A stretch of DNA of 44,593 bases from Meiothermus sp. (GTDB taxonomy: Bacteria > Deinococcota > Deinococci > Deinococcales > Thermaceae), in NCBI RefSeq assembly GCF_025056915.1, contig NZ_JANWVH010000015.1:1-44593 (forward strand). The letters run 5' to 3'. The stretch's first letter is position 1, and every line of letters starts with the position of its first letter. Positions 18,472 to 29,674 of the stretch are shown here, piece by piece. Made by a program: the position numbers and the translations under genes. Under the pieces are notes generated by a model, which was not told where the DNA came from, made no database searches, and saw only the letters and a program-made list of their open reading frames with translations.

Positions 18472-19848
18472 ATGGAAAGTATCCCTGGCAGTTTTGGCAT
18501 CATCGTCCTGCTCATCCTGATCAATGCTTTTTTCGTAGCCGCCGAGTTCGCCCTGGTGGCGATTCGGCGCAGCCGGGTCGAACAGATGGCCGAAAGCGGG
18601 GCCTGGCAGGGCAAATTGCTCAAGCAGGCCATGGCCCGACTCGATACCTACATCGCCACCACCCAGCTCGGCATCACCGCCACCAACCTGATTCTGGGCG
18701 CGTTTGGCGAACCCTACGTGACCCGCCTGATTGTGGCCGGAATTGCCACCCTGTTTGGCCAGAGCCAGGCTTCCGTCGCCGCCGAGAGCAGCTTGCTTTC
18801 CACCCTGAGTTTTGCCATCTCGGTCATCATCATTACTTTTATCACGGTGCTGTTTGGCGAGCTGATTCCCAAGGGGATTGCCCTTCAACGCACCGAGCAG
18901 GTCGCCGGCTACACCATCCTGCCCCTCAACGTTTTTCAGCGCCTGACCGCTCCTCTGGTGTGGCTGTTCAACCGCAGCGGCAACTTCTTTCTGAAGCTCC
19001 TGGGCCTCAAGGAAGCCCCCTCGCACTCCATGGTCGGGAGCGCCGAGGAACTCAAGCTGATTGTGGAGGCTTCCTCCAAGGAAGGGGTGCTCGACGAGAG
19101 CGAAGGCGAGATTATCAGCCAGATTCTCGACCTCGAAGAGACCCCGGTGCGCTCGATCATGGTGCCCCGGGTGGACATGGTGGCCATCTCGGCGGAAGCC
19201 ACCTTGCGTGAGTTCTGGAACATGGCCCGCGAGCACCGCTACTCCAGGGTGCCGGTCTTCCGCGACACCATTGACAACATCATCGGGGTGGCCTACATCA
19301 AAGACCTGCTGGAGTACAGCGGCCCGGTCATGGAGAACACCAAGGTCAGCAGCATCTGTCACCCTGCCTACTTTGTGCCCGAGACCATGGGGGCCCGCGA
19401 GCTGTTGCGCGAGATGCGCCGCCGCAAGACCCACATGGCCATCGTGGTGGATGAGTTCAAGGGCACCGCCGGCCTGATTACCCTCGAGGACATCATCGAA
19501 GAAATCATCGGAGAGATTTACGACGAGTCCGACGAGGAAGAAGCCGCCCCGGTGCAGGAGGTGGCCGAGGGGGTCTATATGCTGGACGCCTCCATCCCCC
19601 TCGAGGACGCCTCGGAGAAACTGGGCATCGAGCTGCCCGAAGGCGAGTACGACACCCTGTCGGGCTTCCTGATGAACGAGTTTGGGCGCATCCCCGAGGC
19701 GGGCGAAAAGCTCCTGTACGGCGGTTTCGAGTTCATCGTGGAGCTTGCCGACCCCAGGGGCATCGAGCGGGTACGGGCCCAGAAGAAAACCCCCCAGCCC
19801 AGCGACGACGAGACCCTGAGCGAGTCGGTGGCCTCGGAAGAAGCCTAG
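18472..19848 (+). CDS. CNNM/CorC (HlyC) family transporter-associated protein with CBS domains
   Basis: This protein family is implicated in magnesium (or cobalt) efflux. The 458-residue protein has a DUF21/CNNM membrane domain (about residues 1-190, LILINAFFVAAEFALVAIRRSRVEQMAESG). A pair of CBS domains (about 205-335, SIMVPRVDMVAI and HMAIVVDEFKGTAGLITLEDIIEEIIGEIYDE) follows. The C-terminal CorC_HlyC domain (about 350-430, LPEGEYDTLSGFLMNEFGRIPEAGE) completes it. I start at the ATG at 18472; the frame opens at a TTG 24 nt earlier. It lies between dgkA and cdd, a common neighbourhood. Confidence 0.92.
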   Translation: MESIPGSFGIIVLLILINAFFVAAEFALVAIRRSRVEQMAESGAWQGKLLKQAMARLDTYIATTQLGITATNLILGAFGEPYVTRLIVAGIATLFGQSQASVAAESSLLSTLSFAISVIIITFITVLFGELIPKGIALQRTEQVAGYTILPLNVFQRLTAPLVWLFNRSGNFFLKLLGLKEAPSHSMVGSAEELKLIVEASSKEGVLDESEGEIISQILDLEETPVRSIMVPRVDMVAISAEATLREFWNMAREHRYSRVPVFRDTIDNIIGVAYIKDLLEYSGPVMENTKVSSICHPAYFVPETMGARELLREMRRRKTHMAIVVDEFKGTAGLITLEDIIEEIIGEIYDESDEEEAAPVQEVAEGVYMLDASIPLEDASEKLGIELPEGEYDTLSGFLMNEFGRIPEAGEKLLYGGFEFIVELADPRGIERVRAQKKTPQPSDDETLSESVASEEA

Positions 19849-19860
19849 AAACGGTTGCAG

Positions 19861-19866
19861 TATGCT
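19861..19866 (+). promoter_or_regulatory. -10 box for leaderless cdd mRNA
   Basis: TATGCT ends 6 nt before the GTG start at 19873. The intervening GGTGGG could act as a weak ribosome-binding site. Confidence 0.45.
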
Positions 19867-19872
19867 GGTGGG

Positions 19873-20289
19873 GTGTCCAAAACACCTCCAGAAGTCAAAG
19901 AACTGTTGCATCTGCTCCTGACCCGCGCCTACGCCCCCTACTCGGGCTTCGCGGTCGCCGCTGTTGTCAAGTCCAGGTCAGGCCGGCTGTATGGCGGCGT
20001 GAATGTGGAGAACGCAGCCTATCCCCTCTCGCGCTGTGCCGAACAGTCGGCAACCCTGCAAATGGTCTCGGCGGGCGAGCAGGAGATTGTCGAAGTCTGG
20101 GTGATGAGCCGAGGGAAGCAACCGGCAACCCCCTGTGGCGGCTGTCGGCAGGTGCTGAGCGAGTTTGCCCCCTCTGAGACTCCGGTGCACTGCCTGAGCG
20201 CGGATGGCCCCGAGCTCCACGCCACCCTTGGTGCGCTTCTGCCCCATGCCTTTTCGAAGCAGTATCTGGATGGGCCGGAAACCCAATAA
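19873..20289 (+). CDS. cdd: Cytidine deaminase
   Basis: Cdd deaminates cytidine and deoxycytidine to the uracil nucleosides in pyrimidine salvage. The 138-residue protein is the tetrameric short form. It shows substrate-binding YAPYSGFAVAAVV and NVENAAYPLSRCAEQSA, with zinc ligand Cys55 and catalytic Glu57. PCGGCRQVLSEF supplies zinc ligands Cys88 and Cys91. I chose the GTG at 19873 by family alignment and promoter spacing; a TTG six codons earlier is the alternative. The gene overlaps, on the opposite strand, the open 3' extension of the ORF at 20019-20522. Confidence 0.93.
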   Translation: MSKTPPEVKELLHLLLTRAYAPYSGFAVAAVVKSRSGRLYGGVNVENAAYPLSRCAEQSATLQMVSAGEQEIVEVWVMSRGKQPATPCGGCRQVLSEFAPSETPVHCLSADGPELHATLGALLPHAFSKQYLDGPETQ

Positions 20290-20522
20290 CTTTCAGGTTG
20301 GCATCGGACATCAGCGTCCTCCACCGCTACCGCAAAACCCTGTTCGCAGTGCGACAGACACGAGACAAACTCCACCTCAACACCTTTGCCCACCCCGCCA
20401 AAGTACCCCACCCCCAGGCGGGACTCGAGCAGCTCGAGCCAGCCTGGAAAATGCCTTTCGCCCTCCCGGGCATGGCAGCCGGTGCAAATGGCCAATCGCA
20501 ACACGTCCGGCTGGCCTCGCAA
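20019..20522 (-). CDS. Possible DUF1636-like/[2Fe-2S] thioredoxin-fold protein, 3' end uncertain
   Basis: The first 80 or so residues of this 167-codon frame look like a small metal-binding domain: Cys13-x2-Cys16 in ICTGCHAREGERHFPG, then Cys55-x3-Cys59 in VEFVSCLSHCEQGFAVAVED. This spacing recalls DUF1636 and related ferredoxin-like folds. The rest of the frame (20019 to about 20289) lies antisense to cdd and is Ser/Arg/Cys-rich, unlike any conserved domain. Either the gene has lost its own stop codon or it is frameshifted near 20290. It follows glyS by 33 nt on the same strand, so glyS read-through could express it. The start may be the TTG at 20522 or a GTG at 20504. Confidence 0.45.
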   Translation of the reverse strand: MRGQPDVLRLAICTGCHAREGERHFPGWLELLESRLGVGYFGGVGKGVEVEFVSCLSHCEQGFAVAVEDADVRCQPESYWVSGPSRYCFEKAWGRSAPRVAWSSGPSALRQCTGVSEGANSLSTCRQPPQGVAGCFPRLITQTSTISCSPAETICRVADCSAQRERG

Positions 20523-20555
20523 ACAACTGTAGCCGTGCGCCCTTTGGGGCCTTAT

Positions 20556-22082
<1,527 letters not shown>

Positions 22083-22345
22083 ATATCTCCCTTCGGCCTG
22101 TAAGGTTTGGCCCGACCACCCCGTGCCGCAGAATGAGAAAACCCCGGGCACGAATGCCTGGGGACGAAAGTTCAGGACTGAAGCCTCCGCGGTTCCACCC
22201 CAGTTCCTTAGGAAAATGCCCCTAAGGCCCTTTGAGCTGCGCTGAAGTATGGCCCGCTGCCCTTCACCCGGTTCTTGGCTGCCTGGCTCGCACCCTCCCA
22301 GGCTCGCTGAAGCGGAACGCCGGGCTACTCCTGCGGTTCAGCGCA
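22083..22345 (-). promoter_or_regulatory. Glycine T-box riboswitch leader of glyS
   Basis: The minus-strand leader holds the diagnostic T-box sequence GGGTGGAACCGCGG (22187-22200). Upstream, the stem I features are recognisable: AGCGAGCCTGGGAGGGTGCGAG matches the AG-bulge/distal-loop region near 22281-22302. A GGC glycine codon followed by A (22259-22261) is the best specifier candidate. Downstream lies an intrinsic terminator that competes with the T-box antiterminator. Uncharged tRNA-Gly should therefore switch glyS on at the level of transcription. Confidence 0.9.
22138..22163 (-). terminator. T-box-controlled terminator upstream of glyS
   Basis: On the minus strand CCCC-A-GGCA-TTCG-TGCC-C-GGGG is followed by TTTTCTC. 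The stable UUCG loop and the T-run mark an intrinsic terminator, placed about 24 nt after the T-box motif. Confidence 0.85.
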
Positions 22346-22351
22346 GGTTTC

Positions 22352-22380
22352 AGGTTAACACATAGCGCCAAGCCAAGCAA
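22352..22380 (-). promoter_or_regulatory. Promoter of the glyS leader
   Basis: On the minus strand TTGCTT (22375-22380) and TAACCT (22352-22357) are separated by exactly 17 bp. Transcription would start near 22345, just ahead of T-box stem I. Confidence 0.65.
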
Positions 22381-22401
22381 GGATTTTGCTATGCTGAAAA
22401 C

Positions 22402-22945
22402 GTGCCCCGGCTCGAGCCCCCGGTCAGAAAAAACCTGGCAGTGGTGGAGTTTCTCGACTTTGAGCCTGGTTCGCAGGAAAAGCACGAGTTCATCCAGGGT
22501 CAAATTGTCCCGATGGCTGGCGGAACCCCTCGCCACAACCGCCTGGCCGTTCGACTGGGCAGCCTGCTCGAGAATCCAGGCCAGAATACCCGCTGTCTGG
22601 TGGCCATTGCCGATACCCTGGCGCAGGCCGTAGATGCCTTGTATGACCCCAATGTAATGCCGTACTGGGAGCAAAAGGACCATGCCAGGGTATAAAAACC
22701 CTGTCTCTTTGTAGAAGTCCTGCCTGAGCACACGGCTTCAACCGACCGGGGAGAAAAATGGCTCCACTACCAGAGCCTTAGCAGCCTGCAAATGTACGGG
22801 TTGCTCGAGCAGACCACCCCACGGGCCGAGGTCTTTCGGCGGATGGGGCGGCTGGTTTTACGAAAAAATCGAGCGCGGCCTGCTGCGGCCATCTTGTTGA
22901 GACCTCGAGGTGCCGCTCGAGGACATTGATTCCCGCCTGGAATAA
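22402..22945 (+). pseudogene. Uma2 (DUF820) family endonuclease-like pseudogene
   Basis: The first 97 codons read as a Uma2/DUF820 N-terminal domain (EKHEFIQGQIVPMAGGTPRHNRLAVRLG... then DALYDPNVM), but the frame then meets a stop. The next part of the family is visible in another frame (VEVLPEHTASTDRGEKWLHYQSLSSLQMYGLLEQ). The end (WFYEKIERGLLRP, then a stop codon, then DLEVPLEDIDSRLE and a terminal TAA at 22943-22945) needs a further shift. At least two frameshifts and one in-frame stop are required. The Asp-x-Val-type active-site region is replaced by DPNVMPYW. The family is common in Thermaceae and cyanobacteria as a PD-(D/E)XK-fold nuclease of unknown role. Confidence 0.75.
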
Positions 22946-23313
22946 GCCAAAGCGCTACACGCTGCAAAGCCCGCAAAACCGCGTCCGAGCCATTTTCGCC
23001 ATCGGGCCTACCCGGCGGCAACGCCTCTTCACATATGCAACGGCCATCCCGCCGACACCCCCGTGGGCCCTTTACAACGCAGCATCTGGCTTTTTGCGGT
23101 GGCGAGAGGGCAAAAGGCTTGCACTGGGTTGAGTAAACCCTCATTTCCCTAAAGCCATACCAACCCCAACCTTCCAGTAACCGGGCTTCGCTGGCCGAGG
23201 ACAAATGTCGCTAACGGGGTTTTGAAGGGTTGGGCTAACCTTTTCTTTAGGGTTCGGCAACGCTTCGTAACGTGTGGCGCAAACACCTAGAAAGAGCGAG
23301 GCATACTGTATTA
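22946..23313. other. Gene-free stretch between the Uma2 pseudogene and the clp promoter
   Basis: I can support no gene in this stretch. The 3' half holds imperfectly inverted pieces (CCAACCTTC near 23166 and GAAGGGTTGG near 23225) and an A/T-rich segment ahead of the clp promoter. I looked for CIRCE and CtsR-type heat-shock operators and found neither. Confidence 0.5.
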
Positions 23314-23342
23314 TTGAGGTAGGGAAAAAGCGGCGCTATGAA
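23314..23342 (+). promoter_or_regulatory. Promoter of the clp ATPase gene
   Basis: TTGAGG (23314-23319) and TATGAA (23337-23342) are separated by 17 bp. Transcription would start near 23349, shortly before the AGGAGG ribosome-binding site at 23359-23364. Confidence 0.6.
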
Positions 23343-23372
23343 TACTTGCACTACACATCAGGAGGTTCGCGC

Positions 23373-25583
<2,211 letters not shown>

Positions 25584-25601
25584 GCCATAGCAGCATTTCC
25601 G

Positions 25602-25631
25602 ACCTCCCCATGGTGGGGGGGTTCTTTTTTT
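25602..25631 (+). terminator. Intrinsic terminator after clp
   Basis: ACCTCCCCA-TGG-TGGGGGGGT (25602-25622) forms a 9-bp stem with one G-U pair and is followed by TCTTTTTTT. Confidence 0.85.
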
Positions 25632-25773
25632 GAAGGTCGGCTGACGTTTGGCTGCTAACGTAAATGATGATTCGTTTATGTTCGGCTTACGGACTGAGTC
25701 TAACCCTCCTGGCTTTCCCTCAGGCTTGCTTATGGGTTTGCCTTGGCCAGCCGATTGAACCTTGGAGGCCCCT

Positions 25774-26547
25774 ATGTTGACGCAGCAAGTGGCGGAAACC
25801 AAAACACTGAGCGCACCCGAGCTCCTGGTACTGCTTAACCCTGTGGTAGAACCCCGTGAGGTGCTCAAGGCGGGGCTTAAGGAACTCTTGGTGCAGGGGT
25901 TCTTGCGGCTCTCGAAAAATTCGCGCAAGCTGCCTTTGGGAATTTCCTTCCCCTTCACCTCGGTGCAACTGGCCGCCCGCCCGCTGCCACCAAACCCTGT
26001 GCTGAGGCGCCTACTGGAGGATCTCAGAACGGCCCAGCGACACGGCGAACAGATGAACCAGGTGCTGAGCCGGTTGCAGGTTGAGTACGGCACGACCTAT
26101 GGAGGTTTCAAACAGCGCGTGGTGCTGCCGCGCCTTCAGGCGGAAGGCCTGGTTAACCCAACCCAGAGGCAAATCCTGGGTCTTTTCAAAAGCGTCCATT
26201 ACCAGCACACGCCGCAGGGGCAGGAGTTGAAAGCGAGGCTCGAGCAAGACATGGCCCGCGCCCGACAGATCGCCTTTTTGCTCAAGGATGACCCTACCCA
26301 GGTGGTCGCCCTGATGGCCAGCCTAGGGGCTGCGGCGCTCCTGGTGCCCGAGCTATGGCCCCACTGGGGAGAGATTAATAGCCTGCTGCAGCGCTACACA
26401 GACGGTGGTTACCCTCCAACCACCGGCGGGGACTCGTCCTTGTTTGACGAGGACTGGAAAAGTCTCGAAGGGGCCTTCAGCGAGTTCGACAGCAGTTTCG
26501 ACGCCTCGGACGGTGGCGGTGGGGACAGCGGAGGTGGCGGAGAGTGA
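25774..26547 (+). CDS. Unknown protein with acidic Gly/Ser-rich tail
   Basis: I do not recognise this 257-residue protein. It begins MLTQQVAETKTLSAPELLVLL. Residues 10-50 look like a helical, winged-helix-like segment (LLVLLNPVVEPREVLKAGLKELLVQGFLRL). The middle is charged and helical. A hydrophobic stretch lies at about 177-193 (VVALMASLGAAALLVPELW). The last 40 residues are rich in Asp, Ser, Gly and Glu, ending GGGGDSGGGGE. Glycine-rich tails of this kind occur on some bacterial membrane-associated proteins (for example DUF2207/TIGR04222 groups), but I cannot assign it. GGAGG lies 5 nt before the ATG. Its last 64 codons are antisense to the 3' extension of folA. Confidence 0.65.
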   Translation: MLTQQVAETKTLSAPELLVLLNPVVEPREVLKAGLKELLVQGFLRLSKNSRKLPLGISFPFTSVQLAARPLPPNPVLRRLLEDLRTAQRHGEQMNQVLSRLQVEYGTTYGGFKQRVVLPRLQAEGLVNPTQRQILGLFKSVHYQHTPQGQELKARLEQDMARARQIAFLLKDDPTQVVALMASLGAAALLVPELWPHWGEINSLLQRYTDGGYPPTTGGDSSLFDEDWKSLEGAFSEFDSSFDASDGGGGDSGGGGE

Positions 26548-27039
26548 AGGGCTATCTCTGCGCTCCAGGTCTACATACGTAAACGCCAAAGCGTGCCGCT
26601 CGTCGGCAGGGTGGTGTTCCCGATGGGTTTCGCGCCAGTCCTGCGGGTTCCAGGCCGGGAAGAAGGCGTCGGCGCCCGGTACGGCAGTGTCCACCAGGGT
26701 CAGGTACAGGTGGGTGGCAAGGGGCAAAAAAAGAGCATAGACCTCGCCCCCGCCAATCACCATGAGTTCCTCGTCGAGCTGAAGCGCCTCCTCCGGGACG
26801 TGCACCACCTCCACACCCTCCGCCCGGAAATGGGGGTCGCGGGTCAGCACCACGTTGCGGCGCTTGGGCAGGGGGCGGCCAATGCTCTGGTAGGTCTTGC
26901 GCCCCATCAGCACGGTCTTGCCCAGGGTGAGCGCCCTGAAGCGCTTGAGGTCGTCGGGCAGGTGCCAGGGCAGGGCGCCGTCCCGTCCAATGGCCCGGTG
27001 CTGGTCCATGGCCACAACTAAAGCGATGGTTCGGGCCAT
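26353..27039 (-). CDS. folA: Dihydrofolate reductase with unusual C-terminal extension
   Basis: DHFR regenerates tetrahydrofolate from dihydrofolate with NADPH, restoring the cofactor that thymidylate synthase consumes. Residues 1-162 are a complete DHFR: IALVVAMDQHRAIGRDGALPWHLPDDLKRF (acidic Asp29/Asp30 at the active site), VLMGRKTYQSIGRPLPKRRNVVLT, and MVIGGGEVYALFLP. Typical DHFRs end near 160 residues. Here the frame runs on for 66 more codons, entirely antisense to the end of the neighbouring gene, with no recognisable domain. It starts 3 nt after thyA, so the two are cotranscribed. Confidence 0.92.
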   Translation of the reverse strand: MARTIALVVAMDQHRAIGRDGALPWHLPDDLKRFRALTLGKTVLMGRKTYQSIGRPLPKRRNVVLTRDPHFRAEGVEVVHVPEEALQLDEELMVIGGGEVYALFLPLATHLYLTLVDTAVPGADAFFPAWNPQDWRETHREHHPADERHALAFTYVDLERRDSPSLSATSAVPTATVRGVETAVELAEGPFETFPVLVKQGRVPAGGWRVTTVCVALQQAINLSPVGP

Positions 27040-27042
27040 AGC

Positions 27043-27837
27043 TCAGACCGCCACCGGGGCCGCAATACGCGGGTGGGGATGGTAGCCTTCGAGTACGATG
27101 TCGTCGTAGGTGAAGTCAAAGAGGCTCTTCACCGCCGGGTTGAGTCGCACTGTGGGCAGTGGGCGCGGCTCGCGCGAGAGCTGCAAGCGGGCTTGCTCAA
27201 AGTGGTTCTGGTAGAGGTGCGCGTCACCCAGGGTGTGAATGAACTCGCCCGGCTTCAGGCCCGTGACCTGGGCCAGCATCAGCGTAAGCAGCGAGTAGGA
27301 GGCAATGTTGAAGGGCACCCCCAGAAAGATGTCGGCGCTGCGCTGGTAAAGCTGGCAGGAAAGCCGCCCCTGGGCCACGTAAAACTGAAACAGGATGTGG
27401 CAGGGGGCCAGGGCCATGCGGGGCAGGTCGGCCACGTTCCAGGCACTCACCACCAGGCGGCGCGAGTCGGGGTTGCGTTTGATTTCCTCCACCACCCAGG
27501 CCATCTGGTCTATGGTCTGGCCGTTCGCCCCCTCCCAGCTTCGCCACTGCTTGCCATAAACCGGCCCCAGCTCGCCCGCTTCATCGGCCCACTCATCCCA
27601 GATGGTCACCCCATTTTCGCGCAAAAAGCGGATGTTGGTCTCGCCCCGCAAGAACCACAAAAGCTCGTAGACCACGCTTTTCCAGTGGATTTTTTTAGTG
27701 GTCACCAGCGGAAAGCCTTCCGAGAGGTCGAAGCGCATCTGGTAGCCGAAAACGGAGCGGGTGCCCACCCCGGTGCGGTCGGCCTTATCCACCCCATGCT
27801 CGAGCACGTACTGCATCAGCTCGTGGTACTGCCGCAT
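27043..27837 (-). CDS. thyA: Thymidylate synthase (ThyA type)
   Basis: ThyA converts dUMP to dTMP, using methylenetetrahydrofolate as both methyl donor and reductant. The 264-residue protein matches E. coli ThyA in length, with the catalytic nucleophile Cys146 in [14 protein letters not shown]. Other family stretches are [57 protein letters not shown], and [19 protein letters not shown] box ends 7 nt before the ATG, suggesting a leaderless mRNA. folA follows after 3 nt, giving a complete dTMP cycle unit. Confidence 0.97.
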   Translation of the reverse strand: MRQYHELMQYVLEHGVDKADRTGVGTRSVFGYQMRFDLSEGFPLVTTKKIHWKSVVYELLWFLRGETNIRFLRENGVTIWDEWADEAGELGPVYGKQWRSWEGANGQTIDQMAWVVEEIKRNPDSRRLVVSAWNVADLPRMALAPCHILFQFYVAQGRLSCQLYQRSADIFLGVPFNIASYSLLTLMLAQVTGLKPGEFIHTLGDAHLYQNHFEQARLQLSREPRPLPTVRLNPAVKSLFDFTYDDIVLEGYHPHPRIAAPVAV

Positions 27838-27844
27838 GGCCGAC

Positions 27845-27850
27845 AGTCTA
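27845..27850 (-). promoter_or_regulatory. -10 box for leaderless thyA mRNA
   Basis: Minus-strand TAGACT ends 7 nt before the thyA ATG and abuts the stop codon of the upstream FAD oxidoreductase gene. The hexamer and spacing are identical to those of the gene at 84-1001. Confidence 0.55.
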
Positions 27851-28744
27851 TCAGGATTTCCCCTGGAGTCGCTTTAGCAATCTGTGAGCATAAAGAGGAG
27901 CGTAAAAATACGCCGCCGAGCCGAAGCCGGTGAGGGCAAAGCCACCGGGTATGGGCTTCAGGTAATTCTGATCCAGCCGGTAGCGCACCCCGGCCCAGGA
28001 CGAACGAAACCTGGGCCGGTACCCCAGCAGTTTTTCGGCCTCCGCCATCAGCCACTCGACCTCGTGGGGCTCGGTCTGGTGCGGCGCGTAGCTGTTGCGG
28101 TGGGGCAGGTAACTGCCCCCCAGGCTGTGCCCGGCCACGTACACCCCATACGAGCGGGCCTGCTGGAAGTGTTCCTGGGTTTGGAGCACCGAGCCCGGCG
28201 TGAACCGCCCGCCCAGGCCCAGGAGGTGCGCCCCGCTGGCCCCTCCGGCGTACACCACCAAACCCGCCCGCAGGGTGCGGGGCTCGGGGGTGCGAAGGTA
28301 AAGGGTGCGCCCCTCGAGCCGCTCCACCTCGGCATACCAGATGTTCAGGCCCTGGGCCAGGCGGTGCAGCAGGGGGGTGGTCTCGAGCCAACCCGCGTTC
28401 TCCAGGTAGAGGCCCTCTTCCAACCACTGGTGGGGGATTTTTCGAACCTCCAGCTTGCCCTTCCACACCCCCCGATCCGCCTCGGGCACGGGCCTGAGAA
28501 TGCCCCGGCGCACCGGCCCAAAGCGGGGGTAAAAGTCCCACAGGGCTTCCAGCGCTTCTTCGGCCTCGAGGGCTACCGTGCCGCGCTTGCCCCGCACCGG
28601 GTTCAAAAGCGCATCCGGCACCCGGCTGGCCTCGCCCAGCTCGCGGGTAACGACCAGCACCTCGTTTCCCGCCTCGTGTAGCAGCCGGGCAGCCACAAGA
28701 CCAGCAATCCCAGCGCCCAACACCGCGATGTGAGTCCTCTCCAC
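27851..28744 (-). CDS. FAD-dependent oxidoreductase (DAO family)
   Basis: This is a 297-residue flavoprotein of the D-amino-acid-oxidase/glycine-oxidase type. The N-terminal dinucleotide-binding loop reads [21 protein letters not shown]. The C-terminal FAD-contact region reads [24 protein letters not shown], and [19 protein letters not shown] resembles the substrate-side motif of the family. [13 protein letters not shown] after the first strand resembles the flavin domain of MnmC. The substrate is not evident. I start at the GTG at 28744 so that the Rossmann motif begins at residue 5; a TTG at 28792 would add 16 residues. It lies upstream of thyA on the same strand, with only the thyA promoter between. 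Confidence 0.82.
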   Translation of the reverse strand: MERTHIAVLGAGIAGLVAARLLHEAGNEVLVVTRELGEASRVPDALLNPVRGKRGTVALEAEEALEALWDFYPRFGPVRRGILRPVPEADRGVWKGKLEVRKIPHQWLEEGLYLENAGWLETTPLLHRLAQGLNIWYAEVERLEGRTLYLRTPEPRTLRAGLVVYAGGASGAHLLGLGGRFTPGSVLQTQEHFQQARSYGVYVAGHSLGGSYLPHRNSYAPHQTEPHEVEWLMAEAEKLLGYRPRFRSSWAGVRYRLDQNYLKPIPGGFALTGFGSAAYFYAPLYAHRLLKRLQGKS

Positions 28745-28897
28745 GGTTTCGATTCTGTCCCATCCCAGCAAAACTTGGGTAGTTTTACGCAAAACAGCCA
28801 GGGTGATCCCCCAGGCCCAAGGGAAATGGGCGTGGCGTTATACTTTGAGGCGTTTGGAGCCCCAGTATCGTTGGGCGTTCGAGGGTTGTTGACGGTT

Positions 28898-29617
28898 ATG
28901 AGTATTCAGGCCATCGTCCTTCTGGTTGGGCTCGTTGCGTTCGCGGTTCTGGGGCTTTTTCTCATGATTGCCGGTGCTGCAAGGCAAAACCGGCGCCTGG
29001 CCGAGGCACTGAAACCTTTGGGTTTCCAGTCTGATAACCTGGACAAAGCCCTAGTCACCCAAAAATTTTCCCTGGTTACCGAACGGTTTGCAGATACTCG
29101 AGCCACAGTAACCACCCTGTTCAAGAAACACACTCCCGACCACACCCTCTACATCTGCAACTACCATCCGCGAAGCGCCTCTGGCAGGGCCACAGGTTCG
29201 AGCTACTGGCTCGTGGGTGCCCTCGACCCAAACCTTGACCTGCCGCGCTTTGCCGTTGAACCGGTGCCAACACAGGGCGGGTTGCTGGGAAAGATGCTAC
29301 GGACCGCTTATGCGCACTTTTCTGTGCCGGGCCTACAAAAAATACCAACTGGCTTCCCTGGCTTCGACCAACGCTTTTACGTCTACGCACCCCCAGGGCT
29401 ATCGGCCAGCGCGCTGATGTCTGCAAATGTCATGCAACATCTGCTCTCTTCGGGCCACGTGGCTCTCGAGGCCAAGGGTGACACACTGATATTGTCGAGC
29501 TTGGATCTCGAGGCTGAGCGCAAAGCCAAAGGGCTTGACCCAAATAAACTAATCCAGTTGACTGCCCTGGTACAGACCCTTCTGGCAGAGTTCCACAACA
29601 AAGGGAATCGCACATAA
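28898..29617 (+). CDS. Unknown membrane-anchored protein
   Basis: I do not recognise this 239-residue protein. It begins MSIQAIVLLVGLVAFAVLGLFLMIAGAARQNRR, a clear N-terminal membrane helix (about residues 4-26) followed by basic residues, so the bulk is probably cytoplasmic. The rest is soluble with no visible catalytic motif and only one cysteine. The frame is open from 28730, but the upstream part overlaps the divergent oxidoreductase gene; the ATG at 28898 gives a standard membrane anchor. TATACT at 28840-28845 might be its -10 box. It converges with miaB. Confidence 0.6.
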   Translation: MSIQAIVLLVGLVAFAVLGLFLMIAGAARQNRRLAEALKPLGFQSDNLDKALVTQKFSLVTERFADTRATVTTLFKKHTPDHTLYICNYHPRSASGRATGSSYWLVGALDPNLDLPRFAVEPVPTQGGLLGKMLRTAYAHFSVPGLQKIPTGFPGFDQRFYVYAPPGLSASALMSANVMQHLLSSGHVALEAKGDTLILSSLDLEAERKAKGLDPNKLIQLTALVQTLLAEFHNKGNRT

Positions 29618-29674
29618 ATAGCAGTGGGCTTGACGCCGGAGTGTACAGCAACCGATAAATATTGTGCCAAGTTT

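Noticed and set aside
17785-19911. 708-codon minus-strand frame over dgkA and the CNNM gene
   Set aside because: Gly/Gln/His-rich antisense translation; both plus-strand genes are well supported.
22946-23313. CIRCE or CtsR operator upstream of clp
   Set aside because: Neither TTAGCACTC-N9-GAGTGCTAA nor GGTCAAA direct repeats were found.
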